Shown: piece by piece, positions 55,247 to 63,436 of the stretch
Layout of the letters: each line of letters opens with the position of its first letter
How positions within the stretch are numbered: position 1 is the first letter of the stretch
Assembly: GCA_017307285.1 (NCBI GenBank)
Contig: JAFKFI010000087.1
Location: forward strand, 1 to 64,000
Length of the DNA stretch: 64,000 nt
Direction of reading: 5' to 3'
From: Alphaproteobacteria bacterium
GTDB taxonomy: Bacteria > Pseudomonadota > Alphaproteobacteria > Acetobacterales > Acetobacteraceae
The notes under the pieces: model-generated
Told to the model about the DNA's origin: nothing
Seen by the model: the letters and a program-made list of their open reading frames with translations, nothing else
The model's database searches: none
Position numbers and translations under genes: made by a program

Positions 55247-56101
55247 ATGACCGCTTCACCTCTGCCGCGCGTCATGCTGGAACCCGTGGTGCGCGCCGCG
55301 CTGCTGGAAGATCTCGGCCGCGCGGGCGACATCACCACCGACGCCATCGTGCCGGCCGGGCAACGCGCGACAACCGCGCTGGTCGCCCGCCAGCCGGGCG
55401 TGGTGGCCGGCCTCGATCTCGCGATCCTGGCATTCCAGCTGATCGAGCCCGCCATCGCGATCCGTGTGGAGCGGCCGGATGGCAGCGCGCTGCAGCCTGG
55501 CGACGTGGTCGCCGAGATCAGCGGGCCGGCGCGTGGCGTGCTGACCGCCGAGCGGGTGGCGCTCAACTTTCTCGGCCATCTCAGCGGCATCGCCTCGGCG
55601 ACCGCCGCCATCGTCGCGGCGGTGCGGCCGCATAAAGCGCGCATCACCTGCACGCGCAAGACCATGCCGGGGATGCGCGCTCTGCAGAAATACGCGCTGC
55701 GCGTGGGCGGCGGCAGCAATCATCGCTTCGGCCTCGACGACGCGGTGCTCATCAAGGACAACCACGTGGCGATCGCCGGTGGTATCCGCCCGGCGCTCGA
55801 ACGCGCCCGCGACGCCGTGGGGCATCTGGTGAAGATCGAGCTGGAGGTCGACACGCTGGCGCAGCTCGAGGAGGCGCTGAGCATCGGCGTTGACGCGGTG
55901 CTGCTCGACAACATGGCGCCGCCGATGCTGCGCGAAGCGGTCGGCATGGTGGCGGGACGCGCGATCACTGAGGCGTCGGGACGGGTGACGCCGGCGACCG
56001 CGCCGGCGATTGCCGCCACCGGTGTCGATCTCATTTCCATTGGCTGGCTCACGCATAGTTCCGCGGTGTTGGATATCGGTCTCGACTACAAGGCGGAATG
56101 A
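55247..56101 (+). CDS. nadC: Nicotinate-nucleotide pyrophosphorylase (quinolinate phosphoribosyltransferase)
   Basis: The 284-residue enzyme turns quinolinate and PRPP into nicotinate mononucleotide. It has LLEDLGRAGDITTDAIVPAG, ERVALNFLGHLSGIASATA, CTRKTMPGMRALQKYAL, GGGSNHRFGLDDAVLIKDNH, KIELEVDTLAQLEEAL and the closing ATGVDLISIGWLTHS. It starts 2 bases after nadB. The final Ala-Glu-stop is provided by palindromic repeat copy 3 (GCG GAA TGA), exactly as for the VWA gene at 21109. Confidence 0.97.
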   Translation: MTASPLPRVMLEPVVRAALLEDLGRAGDITTDAIVPAGQRATTALVARQPGVVAGLDLAILAFQLIEPAIAIRVERPDGSALQPGDVVAEISGPARGVLTAERVALNFLGHLSGIASATAAIVAAVRPHKARITCTRKTMPGMRALQKYALRVGGGSNHRFGLDDAVLIKDNHVAIAGGIRPALERARDAVGHLVKIELEVDTLAQLEEALSIGVDAVLLDNMAPPMLREAVGMVAGRAITEASGRVTPATAPAIAATGVDLISIGWLTHSSAVLDIGLDYKAE

Positions 56102-56115
56102 ATTCCGCCCTACGC
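56092..56115. repeat. Palindromic repeat, copy 3 (short form)
   Basis: GGCGGAATGAATTCCGCC at 56092-56109, an 8-bp-arm palindrome, is followed by CTACGC as in copy 1. It overlaps the 3' end of nadC and supplies its last sense codons and stop. Only one arm of the copy 1 arrangement is present. It sits between the convergent nadC and S41 peptidase genes. Confidence 0.8.
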
Positions 56116-56128
56116 GCTTCTGTAGCGC

Positions 56129-57406
56129 TCACCGCTGCGTCTCGCCGGCCAGGATACCAACCGCGCGATCGAGCTGTGGGTCCGCACCCGCGGCGTAGCG
56201 GCGATCGAACGGAACCGGCACTGTCGGCGTGACGCCGACGCCTTCCAGGCGCTTCCCGTCCACCAGCACGTCGTCAATTGGCAATAACAACAGCGTGTCG
56301 TCGCTGATCAGGAACGCGGTCGCGGCCAGCACCGCGCCCTCGGTCCGTGCGCCGATGACCGGTCCCATGTCGTAGGTCTCGAAGCCTTGTGCCAGCACCT
56401 CCTTGCCGCTGCGACTGGCCTCGTTCACCAGCATCGCTGCCGGCTTGCGCCAGCGGACGTTGGCGAGGCTCGGCTTGCCGTCGCGGCCGGTGAGCGTCAG
56501 CGTCGTGGCGCGGGCGTTGAACAGGTCGAGATACTCGGGCTGCGCTCCGCCCCAGCCGTCGCGCAGATCCCATACCAGCGCGTCGGCGTCCTTGAGCTTT
56601 CCCGAGCCGATCAGGCGCTCCAGCGCGGACTGATAGCGCCAACTCGCGTAGGACCAGACGCGCACGTAGCCGATGTGCCGGCCGTTGGCGGCGGTGATGA
56701 CGCGTGCGCCGTCCTCCAGTCCCTTGAGGAACATTTCGGTGGGATTGAGTTCTTCCGGAACCACGGGCAGGGGGAGAAGCGGCCCGCCTGGCGCACGCCG
56801 GATGGCGAGTTGCACCGTCCTGCCGACCTTGCCGCGAAACGAGTTGACCGGCTGGAACAGGGCGCCGTCCGCCGCGACGATCTCGTCGCCCACCAGTAGC
56901 CCGGCTCGCGCCGCTGGGGCGCCGGCGATGACGCCGGTGACGAACACCCGACCCTCGGCGTCGGCCTCGGTGAAGATGCCGATGCTCGGGTACGTCACGC
57001 GACCGGACAGCCAGATGCGCGAGAAGCCCTGCCGCTGCAGCGGGCGCTCGAAGATGTCGGCGAGCTGGTAGTAGGCGGGTTCGTCCGGGGTGAATAGCTC
57101 CGTGTGCGACGCGCCGAGCTCGTCGAGCATACGGTTGACGATGACGGCCCGCGCCTCACGGTCTCCGGCGCCGGTGGCACGTGCGCGATAGCGCTCGCCG
57201 ACGGCGTTCCAGTCGAGACCATGCAGATGCGGGTCGTAGAAACGGTCGCGAACGAGCCGCCAGACTTGATCGAAGGCCGCCGCTGCCTCGGACGACTGTT
57301 TGGTAGCGGTGCCCGGTGCGTTCTCTGCCCTCGCGGGAAGGCCGCCGACGATGAGAAGCGCCACAACCGCTATCGCTCGCAGCAAGTACCAGGGTCGTGG
57401 GCGCAT
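56129..57406 (-). CDS. S41-family peptidase with PDZ domain
   Basis: The 425-residue protein has a signal peptide (to about residue 27, ending PARA), an N-terminal helical part, a PDZ domain (GVIAGAPAARAGLLVGDEIV) and an S41 peptidase core: ALVWDLRDGWGGAQPEYLDL, then the active-site stretch LVNEASRSGKEVLAQGFE with Ser, and VIGARTEGAVLA. The SRSGKE form is of the C-terminal-processing/tricorn type found in many periplasmic members. It would trim or degrade envelope proteins. Divergent from the efflux gene, 119 bases apart. Confidence 0.9.
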   Translation of the reverse strand: MRPRPWYLLRAIAVVALLIVGGLPARAENAPGTATKQSSEAAAAFDQVWRLVRDRFYDPHLHGLDWNAVGERYRARATGAGDREARAVIVNRMLDELGASHTELFTPDEPAYYQLADIFERPLQRQGFSRIWLSGRVTYPSIGIFTEADAEGRVFVTGVIAGAPAARAGLLVGDEIVAADGALFQPVNSFRGKVGRTVQLAIRRAPGGPLLPLPVVPEELNPTEMFLKGLEDGARVITAANGRHIGYVRVWSYASWRYQSALERLIGSGKLKDADALVWDLRDGWGGAQPEYLDLFNARATTLTLTGRDGKPSLANVRWRKPAAMLVNEASRSGKEVLAQGFETYDMGPVIGARTEGAVLAATAFLISDDTLLLLPIDDVLVDGKRLEGVGVTPTVPVPFDRRYAAGADPQLDRAVGILAGETQR

Positions 57407-57525
57407 GGCCTCGGCCTCCGCCGTGGGATGGGCAGGATCGGCCTCGGGGGGCCGGGAGGCAACCTTGCCGGCGAGCCGGGCGTAAGCACGGCAGCCCTTC
57501 GTCTTCTCCCCTCGGAGCCTTGCCG

Positions 57526-59043
57526 ATGGCCGTCGCGCGCCTAGCCGCCCTGGGGATGCTGTTGATCCTCGCGAGCTGCACGGTCGGGCCGGACTTCAAG
57601 GAGCCGCCGTGGTATTCGCCCGCGTCGTGGTTCGGCGGCGGCCATCGCGAGAGCCCGCCGGTGCACAGCCAGCTCGTCGCGGACCCGATCGATCCGCGCT
57701 GGTGGAACCTGTTCGGCGATTCCGAGCTGACCTCGCTCGAGGAGCGCGTCGCGCGGGACAATTTCGACGTGCGGGTGGCGACGATCCAGCTCGCGGAATC
57801 CCGCGCCCAGCGCAATGTCACCGCCGCTGGCCTCTATCCCTCGATCAACGGCAATGCGTCCTATGAGCGTGAGAAGGCGAGCAATCGGGGCATCTTCAGC
57901 GCCTTCGGCAGCGGCGGCGGGGGAGGAGCGACGCAGGCCAACGGCACGGGGTTCGGCGCCGGCGGTGTCCCCGCCTCGGGCAAGATTCCGCCGTTCGATC
58001 TCTACCAGTACGGCTTCGACGCCTCCTGGGAGATCGATCTGTGGGGCCGGGTGCGCCGCTCGATCGAGGCGGCGGATGCCTCGATCGACTCCTCGGCCGA
58101 GGCGCGGCGCAACACGCTGTTGACCACGCTCGCCGAGGTGGCGCGCGACTACATCCAGCTGCGCGGCATCCAGCGGCAAATCGAGATCGCCAACGAGAAC
58201 GTCAGGGTGCAGCAGCAGAGCGTGCAGTTGACAAGCGAGCGCGCCGCCGGGGGGCTCGGCTCGGAGCTCGACGTGGCCAACGCCACAGCGCAGTTGCGTT
58301 CGACGGCCGCGCAGTTGCCGCAGCTCCACCAGCAAGAAGCGCAGCTCGTCAACGCGATCAGTCTGTTGCTCGGGTTGCAGCCGAACGCGCTGCGCGCCGA
58401 GCTCGACACGCCGCGACCGGTGCCGCCGGTGCCGCCGCGCGTGCCGGTGGGTGTGCCCTCCGAGCTCGCGCGCCGCCGCCCCGATATCCGACAGGCGGAG
58501 GCGCAGCTGCACGCAGCGACCGCCGATGTCGGCGTCGCGGTCGCCGACTTCTATCCGCGCGTCACCCTGTCGGGCAGTCTCGGTATCCAGGCGTTGCAGC
58601 CGAAGAACCTGTTCACCTGGGACGCCCGCCAGTACGGCTTCGGCCCGACCGTCACCCTGCCGATCTTCCAGGGCGGCCAGCTTCGCGCCACGCTGCAATT
58701 GCGCAAGGAGCAGCAGCAGAAAGCCGCGGTGAACTACGAGCGGACTGTGCTGAATGCCTGGCACGAGGTCGACAACGCGCTTACCGCCTACGACGCCGAG
58801 CAGAAGCGGCGGGACGAACTGATCCAGGCCGTGGCGCAGAACCGTCGCGCGCTCGGGCTGGCGCAAGTGCGCTACCGGCAGGGACTGATCGACTTTCTCA
58901 CCGTGCTCGACGCTCAGCGCAGCCTGTTGCAGACCGAGCAGCAGCTCGCGGATAGCACGACGACGGTCTCGAACAATCTCGTGGCGCTCTACAAGGCGCT
59001 CGGGGGCGGCTGGGAAAATGCGTTTCCTGTGGTCGGTGGCTAG
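57526..59043 (+). CDS. Outer-membrane efflux lipoprotein (NodT/OprM type)
   Basis: The 505-residue protein has a lipoprotein signal (LLILASCTVGPDF, lipobox Cys) and two outer-membrane-factor repeats: RWWNLFGDSELTSLEERVAR near the start and SELARRRPDIRQAEAQLHAA in the middle, FYPRVTLSGSLGIQ, and VRYRQGLIDFLTVLDAQRSL towards the end. Such proteins form trimeric tunnels for RND or MFS pumps. No pump or adaptor gene is adjacent, so its partners are elsewhere. The ATG at 57526 has CGGAG upstream. Its stop overlaps that of cysE. Confidence 0.93.
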   Translation: MAVARLAALGMLLILASCTVGPDFKEPPWYSPASWFGGGHRESPPVHSQLVADPIDPRWWNLFGDSELTSLEERVARDNFDVRVATIQLAESRAQRNVTAAGLYPSINGNASYEREKASNRGIFSAFGSGGGGGATQANGTGFGAGGVPASGKIPPFDLYQYGFDASWEIDLWGRVRRSIEAADASIDSSAEARRNTLLTTLAEVARDYIQLRGIQRQIEIANENVRVQQQSVQLTSERAAGGLGSELDVANATAQLRSTAAQLPQLHQQEAQLVNAISLLLGLQPNALRAELDTPRPVPPVPPRVPVGVPSELARRRPDIRQAEAQLHAATADVGVAVADFYPRVTLSGSLGIQALQPKNLFTWDARQYGFGPTVTLPIFQGGQLRATLQLRKEQQQKAAVNYERTVLNAWHEVDNALTAYDAEQKRRDELIQAVAQNRRALGLAQVRYRQGLIDFLTVLDAQRSLLQTEQQLADSTTTVSNNLVALYKALGGGWENAFPVVGG

Positions 59044-59879
59044 ATCACGTAGTCGGGCGCCCGCACCATCTGGTCCATCGTCAGCGCCGCCATGCCGGTG
59101 TGGCGGGAGACCGGGCGGGCGGGAACGCCGACCACCGTGGTGTAGGGCTCCACAGGGGCAAGCACGATGCTGCCGGCGCCGACCTTGGCGCCCTCGCCGA
59201 TCTCGATGTTGCCGAGGATTTTCGCCCCCGCGCCGATCAGCACGCCGCGCCGCACCTTGGGGTGCCGCTCGCCGTCCTCCTTGCCGGTGCCGCCGAGCGT
59301 CACTTCCTGGAGGATCGAGACGTCATCGTCGACCTCCGCCGTCTCGCCGATGACGAGGCCAGTGCCGTGGTCGAGCAGGATGCGCCGGCCGAGCCGCGCC
59401 GCCGGGTGGATGTCGATGGCGAACACCTCCGACATGCGGCTTTGCAGGTGCTTGGCGAGATGCGGCCGGTCGTGGGTCCAGAGGTAGTGGGCGACGCGGT
59501 GCGCCTGGAGCGCCTGGAAGCCCTTGAAGTGCAAGAGGGGGGTGAGCAGGTCCGGGCAGGCGGGGTCGCGGTCGCGGATCGCCTGCAGATCTCCCGCCGC
59601 TGCCTCGACGATATCCGGCTCGGCGTCGAAGGCATGGCCGAGCACCTCGATCAGGGCGGCGGTCCCCAGGTCGGGCGAGGCCAGCTTCTGCGCCAGCCGG
59701 TTGCCCATCGAGGAGGCGAAGCAATCGTGTTGCAGGATCGCGCTGTTGATCATCCGCGCGAGCGTCGGTTCCTTCCGTAGCAACGCGGCTGCCTCCATCT
59801 GGATGGTGGACCACGCCAGTTGCACGATGGGCGAGGAATCCCGCCCGGGGCGGCAGAGAACCAGATGCGGCTGCGCCAT
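59040..59879 (-). CDS. cysE: Serine O-acetyltransferase
   Basis: The 279-residue enzyme acetylates serine for cysteine synthesis. The N-terminal helical domain (LARMINSAILQHDCFASSMG) is followed by the left-handed beta-helix with VFAIDIHPAARLGRRILLDH, GTGLVIGETAEVDDDVSILQ, VTLGGTGKEDGERHPKV and GAGSIVLAPVEPYTTVVGVP. The catalytic His and Asp of this family lie in these loops. The start at 59879 has GAGG upstream; the longer TTG frame is shadow. Feedback control by cysteine is usual. Confidence 0.95.
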   Translation of the reverse strand: MAQPHLVLCRPGRDSSPIVQLAWSTIQMEAAALLRKEPTLARMINSAILQHDCFASSMGNRLAQKLASPDLGTAALIEVLGHAFDAEPDIVEAAAGDLQAIRDRDPACPDLLTPLLHFKGFQALQAHRVAHYLWTHDRPHLAKHLQSRMSEVFAIDIHPAARLGRRILLDHGTGLVIGETAEVDDDVSILQEVTLGGTGKEDGERHPKVRRGVLIGAGAKILGNIEIGEGAKVGAGSIVLAPVEPYTTVVGVPARPVSRHTGMAALTMDQMVRAPDYVI

Positions 59880-60067
59880 CGAAGACCTCGTCCATAGTGG
59901 CCCGGCCGCCGGGCCGGGGTCGTCAGCAGGGTGGAGAGTTGGGCATCTACGCGTCCAACGCAACCACCCCCTCTGTCGGTCTTGTCATGATCCGCGCAAG
60001 CGCAATGTAAGCTAGGCCGATCACAGGTCCCGATCGCACATCTTGCCAAATGCCAGGAGCATCAAGC

Positions 60068-60949
60068 ATGAGCACCAGCAGCACGTCCGAATACACGCCG
60101 CCCAAGGTCTGGACCTGGGACAAGGCGAGCGGCGGCCGGTTCGCCAATATCAACCGCCCGATCTCGGGGCCGACTCACGAGAAGGAGCTCCCGGTCGGCC
60201 GCCATCCCCTCCAGCTCTACTCGCTCGGCACGCCGAACGGCGTGAAGGTGACGGTGATGCTCGAGGAGCTTCTGGCCCTCGGCCATCGCGGCGCGGAATA
60301 CGACGCCTGGCTCATCAAGATCGGCGATGGGGACCAGTTCGGCAGCGGCTTCGTCGCGGCCAATCCCAACTCCAAGATACCCGCGCTGGTGGATCGTAGC
60401 GGCCCGAAGCCGATCCGGGTGTTCGAGACCGGCGCGATCCTGACGTATCTCGCCGAGAAGTTCGGCGCCTTCCTGCCGACCGAGCCCGCCGCGCGGGCCG
60501 AATGTCTGTCCTGGCTGTTCTGGCAGATGGGCAGCGCCCCCTATCTCGGCGGCGGCTTCGGCCACTTCTACGCCTACGCGCCAACCAAGATCGAATATGC
60601 CATCGACCGCTTCGCGATGGAGACGAAGCGTCTGCTTCATGTGCTCGATACTCGTCTCGGTGAGAGCGAGTACCTCGCGGGCAGCGAGTACACGATTGCC
60701 GATATCGCCGCCTGGCCCTGGTATGGCGGCCTGATGAACAACTGGCTCTACGGCGCGGCCGAGTTCCTCAACGTCGAGGAGTACAAGAACGTCCGGCGCT
60801 GGACCGACGCGATCGGCGCGCGCCCAGCGGTGCGGCGTGGACGGATGGTCAATCGCGTATCGGGCGAGCCCTCAAGCCAGTTGCACGAACGGCACGACGC
60901 CAGCGATTTCGAGACCAAGACACAGGACAAGGTGGCGGCTCAGAGCTGA
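60068..60949 (+). CDS. yghU: YghU-like glutathione S-transferase
   Basis: The 293-residue protein matches the Nu-class disulfide-bond oxidoreductases: GRFANINRPISGPTHEKELP near the N-terminus, LYSLGTPNGVKVTVMLEELL (thioredoxin-like fold, Thr/Asn active-site pair), FVAANPNSKIPALVD, VFETGAILTYLAEKFGAFLP, and the helical domain (YTIADIAAWPWYGGLM). It reduces disulfides and peroxides with glutathione. The ATG at 60068 has AGGAG upstream and is preferred over 60050. It faces the molybdenum enzyme gene. Confidence 0.94.
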   Translation: MSTSSTSEYTPPKVWTWDKASGGRFANINRPISGPTHEKELPVGRHPLQLYSLGTPNGVKVTVMLEELLALGHRGAEYDAWLIKIGDGDQFGSGFVAANPNSKIPALVDRSGPKPIRVFETGAILTYLAEKFGAFLPTEPAARAECLSWLFWQMGSAPYLGGGFGHFYAYAPTKIEYAIDRFAMETKRLLHVLDTRLGESEYLAGSEYTIADIAAWPWYGGLMNNWLYGAAEFLNVEEYKNVRRWTDAIGARPAVRRGRMVNRVSGEPSSQLHERHDASDFETKTQDKVAAQS

Positions 60950-60956
60950 GCCGCCT

Positions 60957-63320
60957 TCACCTGGCCCCGGTCGACCTCGCTTGCTGAATCGTCTCCCACA
61001 CCCTGAGCGGGGTCGCCGGCATATCGATGTGGCGGATGCCGAATTCCGACAGGGCGTCGACCAGCGCGTTCATCACCGATGGCAAGGCGCCGGCGCAGCC
61101 GGCCTCGCCGCAGCCCTTGGCGCCGAGCAGGTTGGTCTTGGCCGGCACCGGGTGGCTGCCATAGGCGAAGGAGGGCACGTTGTCCGCCTTGGGCAGCGCG
61201 TAATCCATGTACGAGCCGGTCATCAGCTGGCCGTCCTCGTCGTAGCGCACAGATTCGCGCAGCGCCTGGCCGATGCCCTGGACGATGCCGCCATGCGCCT
61301 GGCCCTCGACCAGCAGCGGATTGATGACCACGCCGAAATCGTTGACCATCGAATAGCGCACCACGGCCACCTCGCCGGTGTCCGGGTCCACCTCTACCTC
61401 GCAGACGTGGCACCCGTTCGGGTAGGCGGCCGGCGCGTTCTTATGGATGTGGCGCACGTCGAGCGTGTTTGGTACGCCTTCGGGCAGTTGCAGGCCTTCG
61501 CGTAGCTGCTCCGCCAACTCCATGATGCCGATGGCGCGGTCGGTGCCGGCGATAGTGAACCGCCCTTGAGAGAACTCGATGTCGACCACCGCCGCTTCCA
61601 GCACGTGGGCGGCAATCTTTCGGCCGTTCTCGATCACCTGCTCGCCCGCCTCGATGATCGCGGCGCCGCTTGCCATGATGGATTTGGAGCCGCCGGTGCC
61701 GCCGCCGGCGATCAGCTGGTCGCTGTCGCCCTGCAGCAGGTTGATCTTCTCAAACGGGATGCCGAGCCGCGTGGTCAGCACCTGGGCGAAGGGCGAAGCG
61801 TGGCCCTGGCCGTAGTCGAGCGTGCCGGTGATGATCGTCACCGTGCCGTCCGGCTCGAAGCGGATGCCGCCCATCTCGTTCGTCGGCGGCGCGGTGACCT
61901 CGAGATACTGGCCGATGCCGCGCCCGCGCAGCTTGCCGCGCTTGCGGCTCTCGATCTTGCGCTGCGCGAAATTGTCCCAGTCGGCGAGCGCCAGCGCCTT
62001 GTCGAGCACCGTCGGGAAATCGCCGCTGTCGTACTCGGTGCCGGCCGGGGTCTTAAACGGCATCTCCTCGGGGCGGATGTGATTGCGCCTACGGATCTCC
62101 ACCCGGTCGATGCCCATTTCGGCCGCCGCCGTGTCGAGCAGCCGCTCGATATAGTAGTTGCCCTCTGGTCGCCCGGCGCCGCGATACGGCCCCACCGGGG
62201 TCGTGTTGGTGAACATCACGCGGGAGTTCACCTCCTGCGCCGGGGTGCGGTAGACGCCGATGCTGTTGCGCACCGCGTTCATCGTCGGCGGCTGCGCGGT
62301 GGCGTTGCTCTGATACGCGCCGAGGTTGCCGTAGCCCTCGATCCGCAGCGCAAGGATGTGGCCCTCCGCATCCAGCGCGATGGAGGGCGTCATGTCGTGG
62401 TCGCGCCCGTGGCTGTCGGACAAGAAGCTGTCGGAGCGCTCGTCGGTCCACTTTACTGGGCGCCCAAGCGCGCGGGCGGCGTGGAGCAGGCAAATATACT
62501 CAGGATAGCAGGACGCCTTCATGCCGAACGAGCCGCCGACATTGCCGGTCAGCACGCGCACCTTCTCGACCGGCACGTTGAGCACGTTGCGGATCAGGTT
62601 GCGCATTCCGAACACGCCCTGAGAGCCGAGGCGCAGGGTCCAGTGCTCGCGCGCGGGATCGTATTCGCCGATCGCGGAGCGTGGCTCCATCGGCGAGACC
62701 ACAACCCGGCTGTTGCGGATCGGCAGCTTGGTCACGTGCGCGGCGCGAGCGAAGGCGGCGGCGACCGCCTCGGAGTCGCCCCAGTGAAAATCGAGCACCA
62801 GATTGCCCGGCACCTCGTCATGCACCAGTGGCGCGCCCGGCGCATCGGCGGCACGCGCCGTCGTCACCGCCGGCAACGGGTCGATGTCGGGCATCACCGC
62901 CTCGGCCGCGTCCTTGGCCTGCTTGATGGTCTCGGCAACCACGAAGGCGATCGGGTCGCCGACGAAGCGGACCTTGTCGGTGGTCAGCGGCAGCTGCATC
63001 GGCTGTTGCATGGGGGAGCCGTCACGGTTCTTGAACACCACGCCGCCGGTCGGCATCCGCTTGTAGCCTGCAGCCGCGAGGTCTGCGCCGGTGTAGACGC
63101 CGAGGACGCCCGGCATGGTCCGCGCCGCCTCGGTGTCGATGCCGAGCAGCCGGCCGTGTGCTACCCGGCTGCGCACGATGACCGCGTAGACTTGGCCGGG
63201 CAGGCTGATGTCGTCGGTGTAGCGTCCCTCGCCGCGCAGCAGCTTGGGGTCCTCCTTGCGCGTCACTGGCTGACCGACGGCGAATTTTTCCAAGCCCAGC
63301 ACGTCCACGGGTGCGTTCAT
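60957..63320 (-). CDS. Molybdenum hydroxylase large subunit (CoxL form II/xanthine dehydrogenase family)
   Basis: The 787-residue protein is the molybdopterin-binding subunit of a xanthine-oxidase-family hydroxylase. It begins VGQPVTRKEDPKLLRGEGRY, has GNVGGSFGMKASCYPEYICL, PYRGAGRPEGNYYIERLLD at 378-396, and GAKGCGEAGCAGALPSVMNA with the catalytic Glu. The PYRGAGR loop marks the form II group; the CO dehydrogenase form I loop (AYRCSFR) is absent, so the substrate is probably an aldehyde or aromatic. No FAD (CoxM) or 2Fe-2S (CoxS) gene is adjacent in the visible window. Confidence 0.92.
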   Translation of the reverse strand: MNAPVDVLGLEKFAVGQPVTRKEDPKLLRGEGRYTDDISLPGQVYAVIVRSRVAHGRLLGIDTEAARTMPGVLGVYTGADLAAAGYKRMPTGGVVFKNRDGSPMQQPMQLPLTTDKVRFVGDPIAFVVAETIKQAKDAAEAVMPDIDPLPAVTTARAADAPGAPLVHDEVPGNLVLDFHWGDSEAVAAAFARAAHVTKLPIRNSRVVVSPMEPRSAIGEYDPAREHWTLRLGSQGVFGMRNLIRNVLNVPVEKVRVLTGNVGGSFGMKASCYPEYICLLHAARALGRPVKWTDERSDSFLSDSHGRDHDMTPSIALDAEGHILALRIEGYGNLGAYQSNATAQPPTMNAVRNSIGVYRTPAQEVNSRVMFTNTTPVGPYRGAGRPEGNYYIERLLDTAAAEMGIDRVEIRRRNHIRPEEMPFKTPAGTEYDSGDFPTVLDKALALADWDNFAQRKIESRKRGKLRGRGIGQYLEVTAPPTNEMGGIRFEPDGTVTIITGTLDYGQGHASPFAQVLTTRLGIPFEKINLLQGDSDQLIAGGGTGGSKSIMASGAAIIEAGEQVIENGRKIAAHVLEAAVVDIEFSQGRFTIAGTDRAIGIMELAEQLREGLQLPEGVPNTLDVRHIHKNAPAAYPNGCHVCEVEVDPDTGEVAVVRYSMVNDFGVVINPLLVEGQAHGGIVQGIGQALRESVRYDEDGQLMTGSYMDYALPKADNVPSFAYGSHPVPAKTNLLGAKGCGEAGCAGALPSVMNALVDALSEFGIRHIDMPATPLRVWETIQQARSTGAR

Positions 63321-63385
63321 GCGCCGTGCATCCTTCCAAACCGATCGATTGTCCGCCCGAAATCCGGGACGTGCGGCCGAACGGG

Positions 63386-63436
63386 AAAAAGCCTCTCCCT
63401 GGGCCGGTCCCTCTCAGAATGGCGCTGGACCGGCCC
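63386..63436 (-). terminator. Candidate intrinsic terminator after the MFS gene
   Basis: Reading on the minus strand, the MFS stop codon is followed by a perfect 10-bp inverted repeat (GGGCCGGTCC, 63401-63410 and 63427-63436 as complements, 16-base loop) and, 10 bases on, a run of five T (63386-63390). The T-run is a little far from the stem. It would separate this gene from the molybdenum enzyme. Confidence 0.45.
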
